Assembly: GCA_030655135.1 (NCBI GenBank) | Contig: JAURWC010000094.1 | Span: forward strand, 1-33,283 | Origin: Hyphomicrobiaceae bacterium | GTDB taxonomy: Bacteria > Pseudomonadota > Alphaproteobacteria > Rhizobiales > Hyphomicrobiaceae | DNA: 33,283 bases | Direction: 5' to 3' | In this document: positions 1-6,694 of the stretch, piece after piece | How positions within the stretch are numbered: position 1 is the stretch's first letter | Layout of the letters: each line of letters opens with the position of its first letter | Notes under the pieces: model-generated | What the model saw: only the letters and a program-made list of their open reading frames with translations | Told to the model about the DNA's origin: nothing | Database searches by the model: none | Position numbers and translations under genes: made by a program

Positions 1-55
1 CCCGCGGTCAGGGCGAGCGTTTTGCGATTTGCTGCGATAGCGACCGGCAGCATTC

Positions 56-220
56 GGGTCCCGGCTCTGCGGTGCAGCGTCCTCCCGGCGATGCGAAGCT
101 TCGTCCGGTACGCGGCACCGCAGAGCCGGGACCCAGTCAACGGACGATGGCTATGGACCCCGGCTCTGCGGTTCACCACGCCGCTGCGCGGCGCGCTGCA
201 CCGCGTCCGGGGCGCGAGCG
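56..220. repeat. Palindromic intergenic repeat (REP-like)
   Basis: A perfect 20-bp inverted repeat has arms at 56-75 and 115-134 (core CCCGGCTCTGCGGTGC and its complement). A third, imperfect copy of the same arm lies at about 156-175, followed by a GC-rich palindromic stretch to about 215. The layout resembles the palindromic intergenic repeats common in Bradyrhizobium genomes. It sits just downstream of the universal stress gene, where such repeats often lie. ORFs drawn through it are not credible. Confidence 0.7.
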
Positions 221-227
221 CGAGGTT

Positions 228-701
228 CTAAGCCGCAGGTGTCGTCAGCAGTTGGGCAAACTGATCGTCGCCGATTTCGGTTTGGGCGATCAGAACACTG
301 CAACGAAGATGATCGGTAAGATAGCCGCCGACCGACCCGAACCACCATCGCGCCAGCGGCCCGCTGGGACGATGGCCGACCACGACGACATTCGCACCGA
401 TCTCCTCCGCGACCGCGGCGATCTGCTGTGCGGGGCTTCCCATGCCCAGCCGTGCCGTAGGTGAGAATCCCACGGCCCTGAGCCGCTCCACGCCTTCGGC
501 CAGGATATCCTTGTAGGCGGAGATCTGTTCATCCATCGAGATCCCGACGCCTCCCTCCAGGGTCGCAAGCGCGGGGGCGTTCTCCACCACAGCCAGCAGG
601 AAGACTTCCGCGCCACATAGTTGCGCGAGCTTCGCACCCTCCCGCAACGCGCGCCGTCCTTCGACCGAGCCGTCATAGGCGAGAAGAACTTTCTTGTACA
701 T
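228..701 (-). CDS. Universal stress protein, UspA family
   Basis: A 157-aa single-domain UspA-type protein, the usual length for the family. The N-terminus (KKVLLAYDGSVEGRRAL) is the beta1-loop-helix with the conserved Asp that contacts the adenine nucleotide. The C-terminal half carries a VVVVGHR...G...FGSVGGYLTDHLRCSVLIA segment, matching the G-x2-G-x9-G-S/T nucleotide loop, so it probably belongs to the ATP-binding subtype. It is cytoplasmic, and such proteins respond to starvation or oxidative stress. The ATG start at 701 is right at the conserved N-terminus. It is monocistronic here and lies in the chromosomal flank outside the element. The substrate or partner cannot be told from sequence. 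Confidence 0.9.
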   Translation of the reverse strand: MYKKVLLAYDGSVEGRRALREGAKLAQLCGAEVFLLAVVENAPALATLEGGVGISMDEQISAYKDILAEGVERLRAVGFSPTARLGMGSPAQQIAAVAEEIGANVVVVGHRPSGPLARWWFGSVGGYLTDHLRCSVLIAQTEIGDDQFAQLLTTPAA

Positions 702-824
702 CAGGCGCCCCCATCGATTGCCATGAAGTCCAGCCCGGGAAGGCTAGCACCAATCGACCGGATAGGAAGCCAACTTTGATCCGGGGAAGAGCGGTCGGCG
801 ATTTCCATCCGGCGAGTCGCGGGA

Positions 825-1355
825 TCAAGCAGGAACGTAGCGCAATCTGATCACATCCTCGGCCATCCCATCATGAGCCACGAGGCGGAGCCGCGGCCGG
901 GGCCCGGCGAAATATGGCTTGCCGCGACCCAGCACGACCGGGTGCAGGTAGATTCGATACTCATCGATCAGGCCAAGTTCGGTGAGGCTTTGCGCCAGGT
1001 CCGGGCCGGCGACTTCGATCTCCCCGTCGCGCTCGGCCTTCAGCTTGCGGATCGCGCCCTCGAGATCATCCTCAACAAGCCTGGCATTGGGGCCGACCGA
1101 CTTCAACGAGCGCGAGACGACCCATTTCGGCTGCTTCCGCCACGCCGCCGCGAAGGCGTGTCTCGCGGCATCCCATTCAGGATGATCGTCGTCCCAATAA
1201 CGCATGATCTCATACATTTGGCGGCCGTACACACTGCCCGCCTGCCCCTCAGCCTCCTCGATGAAGTGGCGGAAGAGCGCGGGGCTTGGCGCAAACTCCA
1301 TATGGTCGACATAGCCGTCCAGCGACAGGTTCATTCCGAAAACGAGCCTGGCCAT
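825..1355 (-). CDS. Dihydrofolate reductase family protein (RibD C-terminal-like)
   Basis: A 176-aa protein of the RibD-C/DHFR-like fold. It begins MARLVFGMNLSLDGYVD, the typical N-terminal strand and loop. It contains VYGRQMYEIM (the GR-x-TYE-type helix) and ends with the family-type GLIDEYRIYLHPVVLGRGKPYF segment. These proteins bind NAD(P)H and act as small-molecule reductases; the substrate is unknown. An in-frame upstream start exists, but 1355 is chosen because an AAGGAAGTG ribosome binding site sits just upstream and homologues start here. It is the last chromosomal gene before the tRNA-Arg integration site. Confidence 0.88.
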   Translation of the reverse strand: MARLVFGMNLSLDGYVDHMEFAPSPALFRHFIEEAEGQAGSVYGRQMYEIMRYWDDDHPEWDAARHAFAAAWRKQPKWVVSRSLKSVGPNARLVEDDLEGAIRKLKAERDGEIEVAGPDLAQSLTELGLIDEYRIYLHPVVLGRGKPYFAGPRPRLRLVAHDGMAEDVIRLRYVPA

Positions 1356-1604
1356 GCCCACTTCCTTCCTTACGCGGCACAGCCGCGCGGCTCCGGTTGC
1401 GTTATGCAATCAGCTGAAGGATAGATCGACTGCTTTCATATCGCAATTGGTTTGGGAGTGCGCATGAACGCCCCACGCTCGGCTGCCCGACGTAAAAGTC
1501 CGATTCAAACGCCTGATTTTGCCGTTCCGGTCTTGCTTCCTGCCCAAAAAGCCCTTGGCAGCGCCGTTGCCCCTGCCCCGCCAATCGGCTAAATGAGCCC
1601 TCAC

Positions 1605-1681
1605 GCACCCGTAGCTCAGCTGGATAGAGCGTTGCCCTCCGAAGGCAAAGGTCACACGTTCGAATCGTGTCGGGTGCGCCA
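1605..1681 (+). tRNA. tRNA-Arg(CCG)
   Basis: A full cloverleaf can be drawn. The acceptor stem GCACCCG (1605-1611) pairs with CGGGTGC (1671-1677). The D arm is GCTC...GAGC. The anticodon stem TTGCC/GGCAA holds the loop CTCCGAA, giving anticodon CCG at 1639-1641 (reads CGG, Arg). The T arm is ACACG-TTCGAAT-CGTGT, and CCA is encoded. The gene stays intact because the 3' part used as attachment site is regenerated by the element. Confidence 0.97.
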
Positions 1682-1684
1682 GTT
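1630..1684 (+). repeat. attL: 55-bp attachment-site direct repeat (tRNA side)
   Basis: The 3' part of tRNA-Arg from just before the anticodon stem through CCA plus three further bases. It is identical to 23230-23284. The flanks diverge immediately outside (GAGC versus CACC on the left; AATTCA versus GCCAGC on the right), which fixes the repeat limits. Confidence 0.95.
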
Positions 1685-1728
1685 AATTCAGGTACTTATC
1701 GAATTTTCAGTCTTTTCGCAGCCGGGCC

Positions 1729-1747
1729 GGGTAAGCGCTGGGTAAGC
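1729..1747 (+). promoter_or_regulatory. Paired GGGTAAGC boxes, putative integrase arm sites (left)
   Basis: GGGTAAGC occurs at 1729-1736 and again at 1740-1747, 11 bp apart start to start, 45 bp inside the left attachment core. The same pair with the same 11-bp spacing occurs next to the right core. This symmetry around the cores is what is expected of tyrosine-recombinase arm-type binding sites; the role is inferred. Confidence 0.6.
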
Positions 1748-1751
1748 ACCA

Positions 1752-3074
1752 CTACGGCGTTGCGTAAAATTCAGCGAAATCGATACTGCCGCGGACCTTT
1801 GGGAAATACTCGGTATCGTCCCTAGAAGCGATGACGTGGCGAACAAAGCTGCTCTTGAGGCCATGAGCGTGCCAGATGCACAGGCCAGGAGCATGGAAGA
1901 GGATCACTGCTTCCAGATCTTGATGTTTGGCGGTTGCGTCGACCACCGCGTGGGCAATTATGCGACGCTGCGAAAGTTCGAGATCGTCTAGCTTCTGTCG
2001 GATAGCAAACTCCGTAACGTATACATAGCGAGGTACATCCAGATCTCGAACGACCTTCTTTACGTCGTTCGTCAATCGGTTCCGAATAGCGCGGTTCTTG
2101 TGCTTCCACCCGTAGGTTAAGTATGTCCGCGCGACCAGCTCGTTCTTCGCATGAGCGGCAAGAAGCATATCACCCAGCGCTTCCGACCCACCGAGCTTGC
2201 CGGCGTTGCCTATCTTGTGAGAACTCCAATCTCTCGCGTAGCGGTCAACCATGTCCCACGCGAATATTTCCGCAGACTCAGCCGGCAGGTAGACCTTGGA
2301 TGGCAGCGGGATGATAAGTGCGAACGCGTCTTGTATCGTATAGCTGGTTTCTGCAATTGCACTGCCGGGCGCGACAGCCATACGCACGTTCGGACCCAGT
2401 TGGTCATCATTGACGAGAAACGCGGAAACGTATTCGCCGCGAGTTGGACGTGAAGGCAGGGATGGAACACTTCGTGCGAGGACTTGACCTGTGGCGACAA
2501 CCGCGTGTCCGATAGTACTGGACGGAGATTTCACCCAAACGGAAGTTGGAATGCCAGAATCGACATATCGATTGACGATGTCGGCTGGGCGCAAAACTCC
2601 CCAGTCCAAGGCCCCGGTAGAGTTCGTTCTTGCAGCGTAGATCAGCGTCTCACGACCGGCTGCACGAAGTGCAGCTACAGTGTTATTCGCAGTGAGAAAC
2701 TCCGATCCAGCCGGCAGCGTAGTGTTGATCTCGTGGTCAGTACGAGATAGCGCGGCCTCCGTGATCTCTACCGTTGACATCCAGGGGCCTCGATGTCGTG
2801 CGTGTATGTGTCTCGTACTAACCCAAATACTCGCTTGGGCGCAGGCGCCGATTCGAGAGTCCTGCTGGGTCATTGGCGCAGCGTCTACCGCTAGCTCTGC
2901 CCCTAGTGCATGCGCACTGTAGCGGGCCTTTACCAAAAGATGCCGTTCGAAAGTTGCCGGAGCAGGGGGCGGCCTCAGTATGGCTTGGCTGATCGGCGCT
3001 TGAGATATGGGCCTGATGCGGTCGAGTACGACAGGAACATCGTTCTGTGAATGCTTTGCCAAAGAAGACTTCAA
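1752..3074 (-). CDS. Putative papain-like cysteine peptidase, element cargo
   Basis: A 440-aa ORF with no family I can name firmly. Numbering from the TTG at 3074, it shows TQQDSRIGACAQASIWV with Cys78, SSTIGHAVVATGQ with His190, and FLVNDDQLGPN with Asp223/224. The order Cys-His-Asp/Asn, with a Gln shortly before the Cys, fits a papain or C39-like peptidase. The C-terminal ~200 residues are alpha/beta-looking with no recognised domain. No signal peptide is seen, so it is probably cytoplasmic. The start is uncertain: TTG 3074 overlaps the 5' end of the divergent gene at 3047, and ATG 2873 lies only 10 codons before the Cys and would cut the region in front of it. It is the first gene inside the end far from the integrase, a common cargo position. 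Regulatory, toxin or defence roles are all possible. Confidence 0.6.
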   Translation of the reverse strand: MKSSLAKHSQNDVPVVLDRIRPISQAPISQAILRPPPAPATFERHLLVKARYSAHALGAELAVDAAPMTQQDSRIGACAQASIWVSTRHIHARHRGPWMSTVEITEAALSRTDHEINTTLPAGSEFLTANNTVAALRAAGRETLIYAARTNSTGALDWGVLRPADIVNRYVDSGIPTSVWVKSPSSTIGHAVVATGQVLARSVPSLPSRPTRGEYVSAFLVNDDQLGPNVRMAVAPGSAIAETSYTIQDAFALIIPLPSKVYLPAESAEIFAWDMVDRYARDWSSHKIGNAGKLGGSEALGDMLLAAHAKNELVARTYLTYGWKHKNRAIRNRLTNDVKKVVRDLDVPRYVYVTEFAIRQKLDDLELSQRRIIAHAVVDATAKHQDLEAVILFHAPGLCIWHAHGLKSSFVRHVIASRDDTEYFPKVRGSIDFAEFYATP

Positions 3075-3553
3075 CCAGAAAGAAGCGCGGAGGCCGCCCG
3101 CGCGTCGAGCGCATCTATCACGTAATCGAATTTGTTGACTGGGATTGGGACTACATGTTCGGAATCGAGCCGCCCGGTCGCTTTAGCGACGGTGACCCGT
3201 ACATGGATTATCGCCACCTTCACATAAGGGGAAAGCTACTGCGCCCGACCGCAATCTCAATCAAGGCGTCGATCGCAGAGGTGACGTGTTTTCCGGACGA
3301 TCGGCTTTCAGACTTGGAGGGTCGCCGAAAACATCAACCGAAAATGGTTGGGGTAATTTCTCACCGAGGCAAAGACTATCAGGTCAACCTGCATCTCCCT
3401 GACGACGCCTTAGCGTTGGTGCTTCAAATGATGATCGCCAACCGATACCGGTATGTCGTGATCGAGGCTGAGAAGAGCTTCCGCGGTGAGGCGTTGGTGC
3501 GGCATTTCAGGTTCGCGGGCTCGTTGGACGAGGATGACTTACCAAAAGCTTAA
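3047..3553 (+). CDS. Hypothetical protein with basic N-terminus
   Basis: A 168-aa protein of unknown function. The first 25 residues are very basic (KKTSTRKKRGGRPRVERI), suggesting nucleic-acid or membrane-surface contact. The rest is an acidic/aromatic segment (FVDWDWDYMFGIEPPG) followed by an alternating strand-rich region and a short helical tail; there are no catalytic motifs I recognise. It is transcribed away from the cysteine-peptidase candidate, and the two 5' ends overlap by 28 bp if both use their longest starts, so the pair probably shares a regulatory region. Partner or immunity-type roles are speculation. The ATG at 3047 has only a weak AGGA upstream. Confidence 0.65.
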   Translation: MNALPKKTSTRKKRGGRPRVERIYHVIEFVDWDWDYMFGIEPPGRFSDGDPYMDYRHLHIRGKLLRPTAISIKASIAEVTCFPDDRLSDLEGRRKHQPKMVGVISHRGKDYQVNLHLPDDALALVLQMMIANRYRYVVIEAEKSFRGEALVRHFRFAGSLDEDDLPKA

Positions 3554-3581
3554 AGCCGCCGCCTCTTCGAGCCGCAGTAAT

Positions 3582-3821
3582 CTAAACTTTAGTGAGTGCG
3601 CGCAGCTCACGCCTTGCTGACTCGATCTGTACTTCGAGGTAGGCCGCCAGATCGCTTAGGGCGATGCCCTTTGCCGCCTTCTGGCCCACCATCAAGTGCC
3701 CCAAAACTCCCCCAAGCCTCCCCAAGGACGTGTTGAAATGTGTTCGACTTGTGGTACCGGCCCCGCGCGCTACCTTGCCATTACTTGCCAGCCCCCCGGC
3801 GACGTCGCTTTGATTGTTTAA
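3582..3821 (-). pseudogene. ORF fragment, copy A of a diverged duplication
   Basis: This minus-strand frame is open from the stop before 3821 to TAG at 3582. Its last 36 codons form a plausible peptide from ATG 3692 (MVGQKAAKGIALSDLAAYLE, then QIESARRELRALTKV). Upstream in the same frame is NNQSDVAGGLASNGKV without a start codon. A related frame lies at 3992-4192, so both look like remnants of one older gene family. A short functional peptide from 3692 cannot be excluded. Confidence 0.4.
3810..3819 (+). repeat. TTGATTGTTT box (copy A)
   Basis: TTGATTGTTT is followed by AATCAAA, giving a TTGATT/AATCAA dyad. The same box occurs twice in tandem at 4172-4191. It marks the upstream edge of both diverged ORF fragments on the minus strand. 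Confidence 0.45.
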
Positions 3822-3991
3822 TCAAAAATCGAACGCGCAAAGCCCCCCTAAAATTCCCTCATTGGTCCCTACGCTGGCACGAGTGGATCTCTCTACTTTG
3901 CTGTGTAACCTGCGGCCTTAGCAGCGCGGTGGGCTTGGGCGACCCCTTCGACCTTTCGCGGCTTTTTGGGACATTATTTTGCCTTTGTTTA

Positions 3992-4192
3992 TTACGCGGC
4001 ACCATCCCTCGCGCGCGCGTACTGGTCGCGAAACTCGGCTATTCTAGGGATGCGGGCGGCCCCAAGGGGCCCAAAACAGAGGCTGAAATGCGCTAGAAAA
4101 ACTCTACCAGCCTCTGGCCCAACCTTGTCATTACTTGTCGCCAGATTTGCTGGGCCCGCGCCCCTCAGCCCTTGATTGTTTTTGATTGTTTT
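3992..4192 (-). pseudogene. ORF fragment, copy B, with terminase-small-subunit-like tail
   Basis: This minus-strand frame is open from the TGA at 4193-4195 to TAA at 3992, with no start codon. It reads NNQ...LATSNDKVGPEAG...HFS...IPRIAEFRDQYARARDG. The last part resembles the FRDQYARAREAQAD segment of phage terminase small subunits, after which it stops. NNQ, SN-D/G-KV and HF are shared in order with copy A, and both are followed by an ATG...QKAAKG frame. It is most likely a decayed, rearranged phage or intergenic relic. The region 3554-4339 has no other convincing gene and is notably T-rich in places. Confidence 0.4.
4172..4191 (+). repeat. Tandem TTGATTGTTT boxes (copy B)
   Basis: Two exact, adjacent copies of TTGATTGTTT (4172-4181 and 4182-4191), a spacing of about one helical turn. 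A single copy occurs at 3810. Possible protein-binding site or a degenerate repeat boundary. Confidence 0.45.
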
Positions 4193-4339
4193 TCAAAGAA
4201 ACCCGGTTTTTCAGCCTTTGTTTAACCACCAGTACCGGGGTCGGCCCGCCCGACAAAGTTGAAACATTAGGTTGCTTTCACCTATCGGTTGCGGGACTGT
4301 CACCTAGCGGCAGGCCTCATAAAGCCGCGAGGGGGATCA

Positions 4340-4489
4340 ATGAACAAGCTTTTGGCGATGACGGTGTTGATTATGACGCTCGGTACTACGATCGCGCAGG
4401 CACAGAGTTGTAGCAATCCGAACGACCGAGCGAGCGACGGATCTCGCTGCGGGGGGCGGGCGTCGTCCGAACGGCCTGGCGGCAGATAA
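4340..4489 (+). CDS. Small secreted cysteine-containing peptide
   Basis: A 49-aa precursor. Residues 1-22 are a clear signal peptide (MNKLLAMTVLIMTLGTTIAQAQ with an A-Q-A-type cleavage site). The mature part is about 27 residues, contains two cysteines (CSNPNDRASDGSRCGGRASS) and ends in a Gly/Arg-rich tail. A strong GAGGGGG ribosome binding site sits before ATG 4340, which is why this start is taken over an upstream in-frame one. Peptides with an RASDGSRCGGRAA-type core occur in Bradyrhizobium genomes as I recall them; no function is known to me. Export to the periplasm with one disulphide is inferred. Confidence 0.75.
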   Translation: MNKLLAMTVLIMTLGTTIAQAQSCSNPNDRASDGSRCGGRASSERPGGR

Positions 4490-4686
4490 GAGAATCCAAG
4501 CGACCGGGCGAAGACTTACCTTCCTCGTCCGGTTGCTTTCCGTATCAGAGACCGGTCTCATGGACACAATCGCTGCACCCTGGGACCTCTCAGAGAGCCA
4601 GACACGTTCACCCTTGGACTCCATTTTGTTCTCAAAGAACGAACAGGGGTGGGATTTTCCAAGCCTCTGCCGAAGTTAAAACTCTC

Positions 4687-4917
4687 TTACTTTTCTTGCT
4701 CCATCGTCACGGCGACATCTGCGTTCGCGGACAGCCGGACCTTGTTGCCTTCGACGCCGGCAATTAGGCCCTTATCGATGAAGTGATGATGTCCCTTGTG
4801 AGAGCCCTCGCCACTGTCCTTCTTGGTCAGCTTGATCCGACCGCCTTCAACTTTGTCCACCGTGCCGACATGCACGCCGTCGGCTCCGATAACTTCCATA
4901 TGCTCTTTGATATCCAT
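4687..4917 (-). CDS. DUF2171 domain protein
   Basis: A 76-aa protein with the complete DUF2171 layout: IKEHMEVIGADGVHVGTVDKVEG at the start, a GRIKLTKKDS strand, a His-rich HKGHHHFIDKGLI turn and a GNKVRLSANADVAV tail. The fold is related to PRC-barrel proteins, and the family is widespread in rhizobia, often annotated as a stress-related protein. The GGAAAGACAG sequence before the ATG supports the start. It stands alone between the terminator at 4945 and the gap toward 4490. Biochemical role unknown; probably cytoplasmic. Confidence 0.88.
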   Translation of the reverse strand: MDIKEHMEVIGADGVHVGTVDKVEGGRIKLTKKDSGEGSHKGHHHFIDKGLIAGVEGNKVRLSANADVAVTMEQEK

Positions 4918-4944
4918 CTGTCTTCCTTTCGTGGGTAAACGGAA

Positions 4945-4969
4945 AAGGCCCCGCGGGGGACGGGGCCTT
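4945..4969 (-). terminator. Hairpin, probable terminator
   Basis: AAGGCCCCG (4945-4953) pairs with CGGGGCCTT (4961-4969). On the minus strand it is followed by TTTTCCGTTT. It lies downstream of the small membrane-protein gene at 5095-5223 and upstream of the DUF2171 gene. Confidence 0.5.
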
Positions 4970-5094
4970 CTTGGAAGGGGTACATCCGCCCTTCCGTCTC
5001 ACTTGACAACGAAACGCCGGAGCGCCTTTGCAGTTCCCAGTTAGGAACAAAATTCTGAGGTCGCGCTTCACTGGACGCCGCTTAGGGTCTGTTC

Positions 5095-5223
5095 CTACCT
5101 CGTGAAGAATCCGGCGATTGTCATTGCGACTGCGATCCACCAGAGCACGCGAAACCACTTCTTCGCGTAAAAATGAGTGAACGTAAACGGGCACTCCGCC
5201 ACGCCTGCCAGGAGAAAAATCAT
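5095..5223 (-). CDS. Small membrane protein, 42 aa
   Basis: A 42-codon ORF with a strong GGAGGG ribosome binding site before ATG 5223. It reads MIFLLAGVAECPF at the start, then a basic hinge (YAKKWFR), then a hydrophobic segment (VLWWIAVAMTIAGFF) and TR at the end. It has one clear membrane span and possibly a second, short N-terminal one. A terminator-like hairpin lies downstream at 4945. Function unknown. The codon pattern, ribosome binding site and terminator together make it a likely real gene despite its size. Confidence 0.65.
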   Translation of the reverse strand: MIFLLAGVAECPFTFTHFYAKKWFRVLWWIAVAMTIAGFFTR

Positions 5224-5419
5224 GATTTTACCCTCCGCCGAAATCTGGCTATGCGCCGTTGATTCGAGGATGCCGGGCAGTGAGTGATCTCACCGTGACG
5301 ACTATCACATAAGCTAAACCCGTCGGCGTGAAACGACGGGCCGTCAGCGGGGGTTGGATTCGCGGATCAGATGGGCTGGTGGTGTTTGCAACTCGATTGT
5401 TGGGCTTCAAAAAAGAAAC

Positions 5420-5450
5420 CGGCCCCAGCGTAGGGGGCACGTTGGGGCCG
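5420..5450 (-). terminator. Rho-independent terminator
   Basis: CGGCCCCA (5420-5427) pairs with TGGGGCCG (5443-5450). The minus strand then reads GTTTCTTTTTTG, a good T-tract. It serves the gene at 5590-5808. Apart from this hairpin, the gap 5224-5589 shows nothing I can support as a gene. Confidence 0.75.
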
Positions 5451-5589
5451 TCTAGCCTCGGGTTCGCCTTATGCCGTCCCGGAGCGGCCGGGACGATTTG
5501 GAACGCGCAACAACCGCAACCTGTTCCTCAGTTCGGGCGCCTTTGGACCGCTTTTGATTCTGCGGATGGTCAAACGTTTGGAGGGGGCG

Positions 5590-5808
5590 TCATATCTTCG
5601 ACCTGAGCAACAGGAACAAGGCCTTATCGCCGTCGATTTGGGCCGTTTCGCGCGACGCCGCATAACCGGACATTATCAGCGCGTCACTTTCACAGACTTG
5701 CCACTCCCACCGATCGGGCAGGACGGCGGTCAACTTCACTTCAAACATACGCGGTCGGGAGGCTGTGGGCATCCAGCAAATATGCGCTCCAACCGGCTCA
5801 TTGGCCAC
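5590..5808 (-). CDS. Small conserved hypothetical protein
   Basis: A 72-aa protein whose second half is strand-rich: FEVKLTAVLPDRWEWQVCE, then SGYAASRETAQIDGDKALFLLL. The DRWEWQVCE and SRETAQI-GD-ALF pattern recurs in small Bradyrhizobium proteins as I remember them, so I take it as real. No catalytic motif or signal peptide; cytoplasmic. A well-formed terminator follows at 5420-5450. The first 15 residues are the least certain part, and an internal start near Met22 is possible. Confidence 0.65.
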   Translation of the reverse strand: MANEPVGAHICWMPTASRPRMFEVKLTAVLPDRWEWQVCESDALIMSGYAASRETAQIDGDKALFLLLRSKI

Positions 5809-5937
5809 CCCGGAACAGTGGCCTGCTCTGAATCTGCGAGTGGCCTATTTCGGCCAGTACCGACCTCACGGAATATTTGGGGAACTAGAGTCGGAAACCG
5901 GACTGACAATTCGCAGCACTGGTTTCATAATCGGAGC

Positions 5938-6114
5938 ATGGGACAAGCCGAGAGACCAACCTGCCCCCATTGCAGGGAGCCACTTACCCTGGCGCTGCCG
6001 CCAGGCGGCAAAGGCCCGCGCACGTTCCAGTGTTTCGATTGCGACCGTCCAGACCCTCTGAAGACGGACGCGCTGCGGTGGCTAATGTCGCCGGAACTTA
6101 AGCCGCCTCAATGA
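5938..6114 (+). CDS. Small zinc-ribbon-like protein
   Basis: A 58-aa protein with two CxxC pairs: CPHC near residue 9 and CFDC near residue 34, separated by a basic Gly-rich loop (LPPGGKGPRTFQ). This spacing fits a zinc-ribbon knuckle. The C-terminus (RPDPLKTDALRWLMSPEL) is a common tail of this rhizobial family. The start at 5938 is the ATG just before GQAERPTCP; longer upstream frames have no family support. The next gene begins 6 bp after its stop, so they are probably co-transcribed. Likely binds zinc; the target is unknown. Confidence 0.75.
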   Translation: MGQAERPTCPHCREPLTLALPPGGKGPRTFQCFDCDRPDPLKTDALRWLMSPELKPPQ

Positions 6115-6120
6115 CCTCCC

Positions 6121-6342
6121 ATGCGCCCGCCAAGAAAAGCATTGTGGACCCCCGAGGATAACGAACGTCTCAAAGAGATGGTGGCAAAGGGCGTGCCCGT
6201 ATTGCGTGCGGCGGTAATTTTCAAGTGTTCGATGGACGGAGTTAGAGTTCAGGCTCGCAAGCTCGGGACGCCATTCCCGTCTGTGCGAGAGGCGCGCAAG
6301 AAGTACGCCGACAAATCTCAAAGCTCGTCAGGCTTTCGCTAA
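6121..6342 (+). CDS. Small SANT/Myb-like helix-turn-helix protein
   Basis: A 73-aa basic protein. RKALWTPEDNERLKEMVAKG followed by VLRAAVIFKCSMDGVRVQARKLG has the tryptophan and three-helix spacing of a SANT/Myb-like or GcrA-like DNA-binding unit. The Lys/Arg-rich tail (REARKKYADK) would support DNA contact. The family is frequent in Bradyrhizobium. It follows the zinc-ribbon gene by 6 bp and is probably in the same transcript. DNA binding is inferred from pattern only. Confidence 0.7.
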   Translation: MRPPRKALWTPEDNERLKEMVAKGVPVLRAAVIFKCSMDGVRVQARKLGTPFPSVREARKKYADKSQSSSGFR

Positions 6343-6394
6343 GTGTGAGCTGTATTGCTCACGTGCTGATGCCGGGACCGGCTATAAGGACGCG

Positions 6395-6544
6395 ATGTCC
6401 GAACAGTCAATTTATTTGCGTGACCAGGCCGCCAAGTGCGAGGCCCATGCCCGCGCGATTGCCGACGACCAAACGCAGACAGAATTGCGCAAGCTGGCCG
6501 CCGAATACATCGTGCGAGCTGCGGATATCGAAAGCAAAGAGTAA
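6395..6544 (+). CDS. Small helical hypothetical protein, 49 aa
   Basis: An ORF of 49 codons, MSEQSIYLRDQAAKCEAHAR, then AIADDQTQTELRKLAAEYI and VRAADIESKE. It is almost entirely amphipathic helix with one Cys. The sequence matches a short protein type I recall as repeated in Bradyrhizobium genomes. It lies 52 bp after the preceding gene on the same strand. No ribosome binding site stronger than AAGGA at 6387-6391 is seen, spaced acceptably from ATG 6395. Function unknown. Confidence 0.65.
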   Translation: MSEQSIYLRDQAAKCEAHARAIADDQTQTELRKLAAEYIVRAADIESKE

Positions 6545-6694
6545 GGCCGCTGAGTTGGCGGCGACCACGTCGCCGCGCGTTAAAATCGCTTGGCGGCTTT
6601 TCCACACCCGCGACCGGCGGTGGTGCAGGGCTGTTCCGATCCCCCACCTATCGACAATTTGTCGGCCGTCCCTGACTGCGCTTCAATCGCGGCC

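Noticed and set aside
3740-4096. Plus-strand ORF of 118 codons in the gap
   Set aside because: No ribosome binding site and no recognisable pattern; the opposite strand shows the repeated fragments.
4337-4624. Minus-strand ORF of 95 codons opposite the secreted peptide
   Set aside because: The first ~40 residues look passable, but the rest is Arg/Pro-rich antisense of the peptide gene, which has a signal peptide and a strong ribosome binding site.
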